DNA from: Mactromeris polynyma
Taxonomy: Eukaryota; Mollusca; Bivalvia; Venerida; Mactridae
Length of the DNA: 64,000 nucleotides
Assembly (NCBI GenBank): GCA_032209605.1
Contig: JASFXZ010000003.1
Coordinates: forward strand, 36,482,762 to 36,546,761
Reading direction: 5' to 3'
This document shows, piece by piece, positions 29,515 through 40,902 of this stretch (position 1 is the first letter of the stretch; each line of letters starts with the position of its first letter). The notes under the pieces were generated by a model. The model made no database searches. It saw only the letters and a program-made list of their open reading frames with translations, and was not told the DNA's origin. The translations under genes and the position numbers were made by a program.

Positions 29515-32500
29515 CTACGTGTTCACGTTTATAGTTGCAACACGCGTCATGTGTTTCTTCGCTGTGCACCTATCTCTAAAATACAAAATTATCTCCAAGA
29601 TAAGTTGTGCGACATCTACCATACTGAGTACAGATGCACCCAGAAACAGTCCCATTGCGCCGCCGATGTCCGACAAAAATCTTACACCCTGGAATAGAAG
29701 GATGTCTCTGAAAATTATTCTACTAAGCAACTATGTGACTTTGCTTTTTTCAATTAAAGCTCAGACGAAATGTCTTCATTAATAACTACAAAAATACACC
29801 ATAGTAGTAGAAATGCAGTTCACAATCGCATCAAACCACTGTTTAAACCTTAATGTTGCCATCCTACATTTACGCAGATATGAATTTGAAATACTGGCCC
29901 AGCAGTGCATTTTTCAAATCAAAACTGATAACTAATGCAGGTCATTCTAAAACATTTTTTGTTCATCGTTGCCGCTTTTGCCAAACAAAAGTCAAAGCAA
30001 GGAAAGACAACATTCATAAAACAGGGTCTCCTCAAACAGCTCCTGAAGATACACAATTGAAACAAAAAAAGGTAGCATAGAGGTATATACAAGAGACGGT
30101 AAACCAAATAAACATGCCATGAAACAACCTGGAAATGCAACGAAATCGGAATTGTCCGGATAAATACTGATGGTTTAAACGCGTTTGAAAGACCGCCAAT
30201 ACTTTGAAGTAAATGTAGGCTGAATTTCAGTTTGCGGAAACTAACTTGTAACGCCGTCACCCCATATTTAAAGATACCAAGAAATGAGTTAATTAATCAT
30301 TGGATACATGTATATATAATTTAATAATTTATTATGTCAATCGTTTAATTTTATTTCATATTCATTTTTACGAAAAGAATGAATATAACAAAATAAAAGA
30401 AACAAAATATGAAACAAAAGACACATATATCCTTAGGTGACACAATTTAATAGAAATCAAGGTGGAGTAAACGTTATTCATGGAATCAGTTGCTTCAAAA
30501 TAAGTATTCAAACTAAGTAGATGTAAATTGATGTTTCATAATGAAACATACATTTGTGCTATGAACTCTTGCGAATTTTGCGAATAACATTTTATCAATA
30601 TTAGTAGAAGAGTTACATTCAAATACTGAAATAACCATTATTTTCAAGTCCAGAAGACTTTACCAAAATAAAAACCTGCTTTAAACGGTCAACGCATTAT
30701 CTTCAGACATATATATACACTGAAAGTAACTCGGTCAATGTTTGCTGTGACCACTTGCTACTTACGTTAGGTTTTATATATGGTTTACCTGTGTTTGCAT
30801 TTTTACCAATATATCTGGAGTCATTTGTGTTTGACCACTCGTCAGTCTGGTTCCTGGATCTCGTGCCTTGTGAGGTTCTGCGAGGTTCGAATTCACAACA
30901 TTTAGATAGAGCGGCTAACATCATGTATCAGGAACGAGATTACATGAATCATTATTTTGCTTACCAACCTCGTATAACGGTTCCTTTGTAATTTGTTCAT
31001 AATTCAAATTTGTTTCTGTATCTGAAAGGAGGATAAATTAAATAATAAATTATAATGCAGCTACACAGCTCTTAAGCTCTTAAGTGACCTATAATGGGTC
31101 CAATTACAGATACTTACTGGGGCTTATTCGTATCATGGTGCAACCCTTTACAAAGCTAGTGTCTAGCAAGGGAGCTACCAGAACAATTCGTTTTGTCATT
31201 GGTATGAGGCAGCCAGGATTTGAACCCGGGGGCACTCTTCAAATGTGGCTACTGAAGGGGTAATAACATCTTAGATTTCAAAATAACCTTAGTCATTATT
31301 ATGGGTTGGTGTAAATCTACATTCTGAATAATCATCACTGGACTGTAGTTACATGGTATATTTAAGGGACCTCGCTACCCGAACCATGAATAACTTCAGC
31401 TCTTTTTAGACATCTCTTCCGAGTGACTGTGTGTGTTGCTTGCTCCCGAGTACTCGAACACAATTCGACATACTTGGAATACTTAAGCAATTCTTGATTC
31501 GAAATATTAATGTGATATCGTGATGCATCCCCCGAACATCTCGTAGAATAACTGCTTGGTCGTGTTCAGTCGGTGGAAAGAATTGGAAAGTGACCCCCCC
31601 CCCCCCCGGTAATTTGAAATCGATTTCACAGTATGCCCGGGTGCACCCTGAACCAGATTTTTAAATATCCACGCACATGTTAGATTACCCCCTCACAGAC
31701 TGAGTTTAAGTGACGACAATTCAAATGATTAACTAAATTTATGAATGTGTAAAATACGCAAGAAAAAGGCCTTATCACGGAATATTAAGGTAGAATTTGT
31801 ATCAATCGCCATGTTTTTATGAACGTTGATTTTAAATATGACAATAGTACGGTCGATGTCGCCGATTTGTTTATGATAATTTAATCCGTAGCTATAAATA
31901 CTACAAGGAAGAGTCGAGAATGAATCGGAGATAACCTCGAAAGTCATTTGGTTGAAACGCAAATACCAGATTTATAGCCATTGTAAACACATTTCTTTGG
32001 TATTGTGATCTTTTTCATCCATTAATTCCCCCACCACTTTACTGTTTGATATCTTTGATTCTCCTAGTTATTCCTTATGGTCTGCCAGGCCATTCCTTGA
32101 GCCTCTGTTCCCTAACGTATGTACCCTTTAAGCATCTCAAGTGCCTTATGTGTTATGGATTGCAGTTTTCCCGGAGGACTGTGTGGGAAGTCACTGTCAT
32201 ATGTATATGGCGTTCCCTGTGGCAACTTATTCTCACTCTTTTGACTTATTCTCTCTATTTTATGGAAACAAAACAGAAGCTATGGCGGGAGACACAATAA
32301 GTTTATACGAGACAATACAATAAGTATTCAACAAAATAACATTGTTCATTAAACATGATTCCAGAAACAGATGAGCTAAAAGTTCGGCTAACTTTCTAAG
32401 TCTTCGTAAGACAGATTATCAACGTTTTCACAGAGTGTCTTCCATTGTTCTGTCTGATTTGTTTCACTACACACCTCATCCAGCAGTATACCCTTAAATG

Positions 32501-33098
32501 AAAATCAAACGAGATTATACAATATAATTCAAAGTTAAAGACAACGCAGTATTGTTGTCTTCTCTTTAACTCAAAATGTAAGAACGAGCACATTTGTACC
32601 GCGCGGGAACGCCGCGAGAAAACCAGCTTAAGCGACACAGTGTTGGTTATGCTGTGTGTGTGATAATTCGTGACGTACTGGGGTAGATGTCGGAGACAGC
32701 AGGGTGCCAAACTCATCCGAGGGTCGAGAGTTCAAATCATATTTGGCAAGATTGAACAACGAACTGAAACATTGGTTAGTGCACTAAACCACTTGCTTGT
32801 TCACTCAACAACTCGCGTATACACTCACAGAAACATTGACGTGTACACTAAACCACTCATATATGCTCTCCACTATTCGCATATACACTAGATCACTTGC
32901 TTTTACACTAAATCTCACAAAGACCTCTCACTGAAACCACTCATTAAAGTCTCTAAGAAATGATAACTAACAAATCTTTAGTGAAACAACCAATTACTTA
33001 TTACTTTAAAAAAGTAGGTTTTGGTCCCTAAATAAATAATTATGTATCTATGATTACATACCAAATAGTCATAAGTTGACCAATATGTCGAGGACATT
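29515..33098 (-). pseudogene. Truncated third DEG/ENaC copy (exons 11-14 only)
   Basis: Exon 14 (29515-29688) is intact: GVRFLSDIGGAMGLFLGAS, tail ending ATINVNT. Exon 13 (30969-31021) is 53 bp instead of 82, a 29-bp frame-breaking deletion. Exon 12 (32393-32492) has lost one base at its donor. Exon 11 (33062-33098) keeps MSSTYWSTYDYL but homology stops inside the exon at 33098 and the acceptor is gone. No upstream exons follow. It lies between genes 1 and 2 in the same orientation. Introns align with gene 2 and the 3' flank with gene 1. Confidence 0.9.
31592..31607 (+). repeat. Poly-C tract
   Basis: A run of about 14-15 C in a pseudogene intron. The gene 2 counterpart near 40008 has only a short run, so the tract is unstable. 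Confidence 0.85.
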
Positions 33099-33340
33099 AA
33101 AACAATGGCGACTTTTCAACTTCGGGACTATTTATAATCTGTCATTGCGTGGCTTTTCGTGTATGTCTCTTTTTCAGCCATGAAACTTTACTAATACTTT
33201 TTTATGTAAGATTGTACATGTGTTATATGCACGACTGAGCCAGTCATATGAAGTCTTGTGAAACATTGTTTATATTATTGCACTACTTTTAATGAGTGTA
33301 TCCCTACACATTTGTCCGTATTGTTGCGCCCGGTCAATTT
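33099..33340. other. Sequence joined to the truncated pseudogene
   Basis: Begins exactly where homology to gene 2 exon 11 stops. No match elsewhere in the window and no gene seen. Confidence 0.45.
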
Positions 33341-33753
33341 TGTAGTGGTTTAAATTTGTTATGTAGATCTACAGTACTATTTTTATTATGTACTTTTGTC
33401 GTGGTTTTTTGTGTTATAATGTGACGCCATGTGCAAGCCACACTTATAGTACGATGTTATCTAATCTAAGCTAGATTTTGTGTTGAATGATCGCAGTACC
33501 CACTTGAGAGCCAGCTTTCTGATTGGTTCATACGATCATGTAACCGTCTTGCGTAGTGTATATAAACAGCGACGTCATAATCGTCTGATCATCCACTTCG
33601 TCATCATAGACGTAACCTGTCATGAGCTTACCTTAAGCGAGAAATACTTATAGTATAGACTCTTCACAGAGAATTATATATACAGGGTACAAATACATTT
33701 AATTAGAAGGCTTGAGATCCATTGCACCAGCATTACTTCTATATAGATCTACA
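33341..33753 (+). mobile_element. Possible solo LTR
   Basis: A 413-bp block begins TGTAG and ends CTACA, the short inverted termini typical of LTRs. It contains a TATA-type promoter (GTGTATATAAACAGCGACG) about half-way. No flanking 5-bp duplication, primer binding site or internal retrotransposon genes were found. Confidence 0.3.
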
Positions 33754-35980
33754 ACTAGACGACGTCGATAATACTAATACTATCTACATGGAATTTCTTT
33801 TGTAAACATAGCCTACATTTAAACCAGGTCATGATTCCAAATATGGCAATCCTGTGCTACCACGTGATCGCAGATCCCACCAATCGTTTAGTTTATGGTG
33901 TATCCAGTTATCTTGTATTGACGATTTATATTTATGTATTCACCTGTCGCTGTGAATACATTATGTAGTTCAGTCGAACGAAGTGGGTCCTTTTATACAG
34001 TCTACGTCCCTCGTTGTAGATGTGTTATATACATGACGCATGTCACTGATCAGATGTCCTTTATTATCAGTCCGTTTTTATCTCGATGTATACACATGTA
34101 TAGTACATTATACATAACCAGTAAATGGATCAAATGACTGCAACACCGCCGAGATTAAATATGATGCAGCCGATACACGTTGTTGTTGTTGTTCTGCAAC
34201 AATGATGAGTACCATAGTGAAAGAAGTACCTGATCTTACTCTCTTGGGTGGGAATTCACAGGTGTTCATATACACCCAAGCAAGTTATCATCGAAATAGT
34301 AATCAACCAGCATCCTTGACTAATAGGGAACCTCAAAAGTATGTTCATGTGCGTAGCGAGGTACCTTACACTGTCTTAAATTTACTGCAAATTGAAATTT
34401 ATCTTAAGATTGATTCTGGGGGTGAGGGATGCACAAGGGCTCACCATCCATTTACACAAATGTTGCTTACTTCGCAACATGGATTGCCGACGTCATACGC
34501 AGAAACAATGTTTCAGCAGCAGATAATATTATAGTATGAAATAAAAGTGATACAGATGAAGAGTGTTAATAATATATTGAAAATATCATTTTATAGAATG
34601 CAATTAAGGTGTCGATCATATTTTAGAATGAAAACATCATGATGTTATATACAAGTCACATATACATTTAGACATTATTCTAATTGATCACTACGTTTCT
34701 ATTTGTTCTTTTTTTTAAAGAAGTCTTTATAAACAGATATTTTTGATTTATCATGTGTAAATACTCCAGTGAGTGAATACAGCCGGTTTATTTCGAATAA
34801 GACGTGGTTTCTTATAATCCATTTCAATTCGCCGTGTCTAAAAAAATACATCAGGACCCGATATTTTTTTCGGATGATTCTAAGATTTCGGATAAAACTT
34901 TTTAGTATCATCATATTGAGGTGTAAGTAAGAGCCACATGAACAAATTGTGTTAATTTATATTTCACCACATATAAGAAGTGATCAATTAGAAACACATA
35001 CATTTGAGCGTAGTATTATTAAATAATCAAGTAAATAAGTTCGTTGACACAGCATCAAAATTGTGCGAAATGAACTTGTCACAAATTCAGTTTGAAACCA
35101 TTTAAACTCGTGTACAAATACTTTAAAGATAAAAAGTGGTTACATCGAATATATACATACAACAGGCATAATCTTAGTAATATTTAGAAATGGGTAAATG
35201 TTTCATGTTTGTTTTAATGGTAACACACGAACTAGTATCGACACATTACAAATATGCCGACATTCATCGGTATCAGGATACGCTCGACGTGTATCGCAAG
35301 CTTATACACGCATACATTCAGTATCGTTTAAATCAGCTGTTTTCATTTTCAAAAGTATAACTATCTAATATATATATTCTATCCTTAACAAATTCATGAA
35401 ATCAGAATAGTTCACTAATGTCTTGAATCCTGGTTTGTAATCTTATACAAGACATAAACACTTACACATTTAGTTAAAACAGTAAGTCATTCAGACGCTT
35501 TGTGATATTGTATTCCATCCGTTTGGTAAAATCACATAATGTGCTTCATTTATCAAACTTCTGTTGTTAAGTATGCGTGCATAAGTAAAATACAGCACCA
35601 CCTCTCCACAGCAGTCCACTTGTGCAACAATCTTTCTCCAACAACAATATCAAATTTAGATAAACGTAACTTGTAAATTAAATCAATCTCTCTAGAACAA
35701 CAACATCTAAACAACAGCCAATGCCACATACTTCAACGAGTGTTACTCTGGATTGGTCGCACTGTAATGATAGACATTCAATTTCTATTATCAATCTTAT
35801 TTTAGAGTGTCATGTATATATGTGAGCCATCTGCATGTAACAGTTACATTAAGTCTCTGTTCTATAAAAGTGTTTATTGATTATAGTGTCACCCAAACTT
35901 AAATGGCCAGTCATTTCTGACATATGAGACTTCTACGTTTTGAGCACATTGACTTCCCGATTCCTATCCTTTAATGCCAG
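33754..35980. other. Gene-free stretch between the pseudogene and gene 2
   Basis: Contains a 110-codon open frame at 34202-34534 (plus strand) of no recognised family, and a GTTGTTGTTGTT tract near 34180. Otherwise AT-rich and featureless. Confidence 0.45.
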
Positions 35981-36019
35981 ACAGAATTCAGGTAGGCACA
36001 CGGAAACCGGCCATATCAG

Positions 36020-36299
36020 TGTGTTTGTTTGTTTGTTTCATCGGGTTTAACGCCGTTTCTCAACGATATTTCAGTTATATACGGCGGCCGGTTCACCTTA
36101 CCAGTTTTTCCTGGACTGAATTCTTACCAGTACTAACTTACCCTTCCACAAGGAGCCGGCAACTTCTCCACATGTGGAGGAAAATCGACATTTTAGTCAA
36201 ATTTTCATGGAAGGGTATGACCTGCCGCGACCGGGAATCGAACCCGGATCGCCGGGTTCCAAGTCCAGCGCACTAACCACTGGACTACGGCCCCGGCTT
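36020..36299 (-). mobile_element. tRNA-derived SINE with 11-bp target duplication
   Basis: Flanked by GGCCATATCAG at 36009-36019 and 36300-36310. Reading from the right: a tRNA-like head with GTAGTCCAGTGGTTAGTGCG, a Pro-like TGG anticodon position and a GGTTCGATTCCCGG T-arm; then a body with CGTTTCTCAACGATATTTCA; then a tail ending in GTTT repeats on the plus strand. Confidence 0.88.
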
Positions 36300-36400
36300 G
36301 GCCATATCAGAATGAACCAATACCGGGTTTCGAACCTTCTTCTTCCCGCTCCTAAGGCGGATGTCTTAACCACTCGGCCCAGTGAGATCTGCAGTACAAA
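36300..36400 (-). mobile_element. tRNA-Leu-like SINE head, split by the neighbouring SINE
   Basis: On the minus strand GGGCCGAGTGGTTAAGACAT and GGTTCGAAACCCGG form D-arm and T-arm motifs with a TAG anticodon position and an extra-arm-like spacer, so it is tRNA-Leu-like. Acceptor pairing is poor. The other SINE sits just inside one end. Confidence 0.55.
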
Positions 36401-36732
36401 ATATGTCTGTGTTCATTGAATATAAAGTGCTCTGACATCGTTGAAAATACAAATATAACGGTATAAACTCATTTCAATAAAAATGGATTTTGGATATACA
36501 TAGAATAACTGTTCGATAACTTTAACATAAATATGCTGAAAATGACCGGAAGTGACAAAAGAATTGAATAATTCCATGGAGGACATTTCGTCTCGTCGGC
36601 ACGACAAAACACTAACTATTACTCTAGAGACACATTCATTTAGGTTTATTTGGTGTTCTTGACTTAATATATTATGCGCGCAACTTTGCAAATACATTTT
36701 CACACGTCTCACCCGGTCTCAGAGAACAGTGC

Positions 36733-39700
36733 CTAGTTGTTTGGCTTACTTTCTGTCACATGCGTCTTTTGTTTCTGTGAACACCTATTTCTAGCGTACA
36801 AAATTATCTCCAAGATAAGTTGTGCGACTTCCACCATACTGAGTACAGATGCACCCAGAAACAGTCCCATTGCGCCGCCGATGTCCGACAGAAATCTTAC
36901 ACCCTGGAAGAGAAAGACGTCTCTGAGAATTATTGTACATGGCAACTATGTGACTTTGCTTTTTTCTATTAAAGCTCAGTTCATTACAATTTACACAAAT
37001 ACACCATAGTAGTAGAAATGCAGTTAACAAACGCATCAAACCACTGTTTAAACCGTAATATTGCCATCATACATTTACGCAGATATGAATGTGGAATACT
37101 GGACCAGTAGTGCATTTTTCAAATCAAATTGACAACTATTGCAGGTCATTCTAAAATTCATATTTTTGTTCATCGTTGCCGCTTTTGCCAAAACAAGGAA
37201 AGACATCATTCATAAAACAAGGCTTCCTCAAACAGCTCCCAATGATATAAAATTGAAACAAAAAGAGGGGAAATGGAGGTATATACAAGAGACGGTACAC
37301 CAAATAAAAATGCCATGCAACAATAAGAGTGACCTGGAAATGCAACGAAATCGGAACTGTCCGTATAAATACTGATGGTTTAAACGACTTTGAAGGCCGC
37401 CAATACCTTGAAGTAAATGTAGGCTGAATTCCAGTTCGCGGAAACTAACTTGTTACGCCGTCACATAATCGTTGGTTACATGTATATAATTTCATTGTTT
37501 ATTATTTTACGAAAAGAATGAAGATAAAAAATAAAAGAAACAAAACAAGAAACAAGACACATATATCCTTAGGTGACACAATGTAGTAGAAATCAAGTTG
37601 GAGTTAATGTTATCCATGGAATATGTTGCTTCAAAGTAAGTATTCAAACTATGTAGATGTAAATTAATGTTTCATAATGAAACATACATTTGTACTATGA
37701 ACTCTTTGACAATGTTCAGAGTTCAAATATTGCGAATTACATTTTATCAGTATTAGTGGAAGAGTTCCACTCAAATACTGAAATAATCATCACTATCAAG
37801 CCTACAAGACTTGGCCAATATAAAACATAAAAGCCTGCTTTAAACGGCAAACGCGTTATCTTAAATCGGTCACTGTTTGCAGTGACCACTTACTACTTAC
37901 GTTAGGTTTTATATATATTGTCTATAAAACTGGTTTGCCTGTGTTTGCATTTTACCAATATTATCTCGAGTCATTTGTGATTAAAAAAATTGACCACTCG
38001 TCCGTCCGTGTTCTGCGAGGTTCGAATTCACAACATTTAGATTATTATTATTATATACCAGATTTATATAGCGCCCGTTTCATGCGAAACACGTTCACAG
38101 GCGCTTTACATTTGTTGCAGCCACAAGGGCGCAGGTGCATCCTCTACCAGTGCAGATACAGCGTGATCTGACCAGAGGGACAGACTGAGAGAAAGCCCCC
38201 AGAAGGGAGAGAGAGAAATTGTGATACAGACATGCCCGGCATTTCTGCCTAGCTCTTATTTCGAATAGACAGTCTGGTTCTTTAATGTGCCCGGTGTATA
38301 GCACCGAAACACAGTACTTTCCTGGTTACATGCCAGTACTATGTTAGGTGGGAAACACTGAAAAGCATTTCTGTTTTATCCGGCGAGACGAGGGATCGAA
38401 CCCACGACCTTCGGATTCGTAGTCAGCAGCGTTAACCACTGAGCCACAGAGCCACATAGAGCGGCTAACATCATGTATCAGGAACGAGATTACATGAATC
38501 ATTATTTTGCTTACAAACCTCGTATAACGGTTCCTCTGTAATGTGTTCATAATTCAAATCTTCGAAATATATCAGCACTCGGACAAAATTGTTCCTGTAT
38601 CTGAAAGAAGGATATATTAAATAATAAATTATAATGCAGCTAAATTTAAAGTCACATATGATCAACAAGCAACATGAGCTACAAAGTTCTTAAGTTACCT
38701 ATAATGTGTCCACTTACATATACTTACCTGCAGGGTTGGTTGGGTTTTAATTAGTTTTTTCCTTGCCAGTGGCAAAACTGGTAATAACCGGCAAAAACTG
38801 AAAAAATCCCGGCAAATATGGCAAAGTTATTAAGAATAAATCATATATATATTGGACAGTATGCAACATAACTAGGTTAATATTCATCATTTAATGCTGA
38901 CAGCACTATAAGCAAAAAAATAATCAAATTACGGGATAATGCGGGTATCTTTTTTATACTGAGGCGGCTCCTAAGCTTGGACTGAATGTAACTGAAGTTG
39001 AAAACATTCTTTTTGTTTCTTCCGCCTCTTGTAGACATCTTTAGACTGCTTATTAGAGTTCAGTCATTTTAGTGTATAGATACGCATATGAAAACTTGGA
39101 TAGGATTTGTAGAGTGGACTCGGGCCAGTTTAAAGAGTGGCTAACAAATGTGTGAATTTGGACATAAATGACGGGTCCCCATGACAGTCAGAGATGCCTC
39201 TAATACACAGTGCAATGTACAAATATATACATGTGAAAAGATATTACAATAAGTTACAGACTTGCAATTTTCATGATAACTTTTTAGAGGGCAACCATTT
39301 TGACTAATCTGACATATTAACATTTGTAGACTGCTCATCTCCATCATGTATACATAATCATTATGCATTATCATGGGATCAATATATAACATTTAGACTT
39401 AAAAATACTAATTTAGTAATAAGTCTTAAATTTCTTTCTCAACACATTTATGCCATATCAATGTTAGGTTGTGTCATTTTTTCCACCCTATTTTTTCCTT
39501 GCTGGGATTTTACCGTTTTTTCCATGTTTTTTTTCACCTATGGCAAACACTGTCCAACCCTGCTTACCTGGGCTTATTCATATCATGGCGCAACCCTTTG
39601 AATAAATAGCAAGGGAGCTACCAGAACCATTTGTATGAGGCAGCCAGGATTTGAACACAGGGGCACTCTACAAATGTAGCTACTGAAGGGGCAATAACAT

Positions 39701-40902
39701 CTAGATTTCAAAATATCAATAATTATCACTGGACTGTAGCTACATTAACAACATGGTCTACTTAAAAGGGACTTCGCTACCCGAACCATGAATAACTTCA
39801 GCTCTTTTTAGATATCTCTTCCGGGTGACAGTGCTTGTTGCATGCTCCCGAGTACTCGAACACAATTCGACATACTTGGAATACTTAATCAATTCTTAAT
39901 TCGAAATATTAATGTGATATTGTGATGCAAGGTTTACCCGCACCCTAAACATCTCCTAGAATAACTGCTTACTCGTGTTCATTCAGTGGAATGAATTGGA
40001 AAGTTACCCCCCGGTATTTAGATATCGATTTCATAGCATGCCCGGGTGAACTCTCAACCATATTTAATAATATCCATGCACACTGACTGAGTTTAAGTGA
40101 CAACAATTAAAATGATTTGAAATCATGGTAAGAAAATTAACTAAATTTATGAATGTGTATAATACACAAGAAAAAGGCTTTATCACGAAATATAAAGATA
40201 AATGTGTAACAATCGCGATGATTTTATGACCGTTGACTGTTGTCATTGATTTTAAACATCACAACAGTACGGTCTATGTCGCCGATTTGTTAATGATAAT
40301 TTAAACCGTAGCTATAAATACTGCAAAGAAGAGTCGAGAATGAAGCGGAGATAACCTCGAAAGCCATTTGGTTGAAACGCAAACAACAAGATTCAAAACC
40401 ATTGTAAACACATTTCTTTAGTCCTGTGATATTTTCCATCCATCCGTCCCCCCTTCACCGTTTGTTCTCTTTGATTCTCCTAGTTATTCCTTGTGGTCTG
40501 CAAGGGTATTCCTTGCGACTCTGTTCCCTAACGTATGTACCCTTTAACCTCCTCAAGTGCCATGTTTATGGATTGCTGTTTTCCCAGAGGTCTGTGTGGG
40601 GAGTCACTGTCTTATGTACTTGGCATTCGCTATTGCAACTTATTCTCTCTCTTTTAATTATTTACTCTCTTTTATGAGAAAATATAGTGGGAGACACACT
40701 AAGAATATACGACACAATACAAATAGTATTCAACAAAATTACATGTTCATTAAACATGATTCAAAGAACGGATGAGCTACTGTTTTAATAGTTCAGCTTA
40801 CTTTTCTAAGTCTTCGTAAGACAGATTATCAACGTTTTCACAGAGTGTCTTCCATTGTTCTGTCTGATTTTTTTCACTACACACCTCATCCAGCAATATA
40901 TC
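36733..40902 (-). CDS. Gene 2 exons 12-14: pre-pore strands, TM2 and C-terminus
   Basis: Exon 12 (40802-40902) encodes LLDEVCSEKNQTEQWKTLC and on to SYEDLE, two codons shorter than gene 1. Exon 13 (38519-38600) encodes NNFVRVLIYFEDLNYEHIT and EEPLYE. Exon 14 (36733-36903) encodes GVRFLSDIGGAMGLFLGAS, the rest of TM2, and a tail ending ESKPNN that differs from gene 1. Confidence 0.93.

Larger units (their letters stand above)
29400..33098. repeat. Segmental duplication, partner of 36720-42505
   Basis: Exons and introns of the pseudogene align colinearly with the 3' part of gene 2, including non-coding motifs such as TATAACGGTTCCT and the block at 32040-32250 versus 40440-40650. Gene 2 carries extra insertions (38043-38455 and 38731-39562) that are absent here. 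Confidence 0.88.

Noticed and set aside
34202..34534. 110-codon plus-strand frame downstream of the candidate LTR, considered as gag
   Set aside because: No zinc knuckle, protease or other retroelement motif, and no primer binding site.
36222..36299. Possible functional tRNA gene on the minus strand
   Set aside because: It is the head of a SINE bounded by an 11-bp target duplication, with weak anticodon-stem pairing.
37139..37375. Plus-strand open frame, also present in the other copy at 29853-30080
   Set aside because: Both are intronic and antisense to the channel gene. The similarity is explained by the segmental duplication, and the frames differ.
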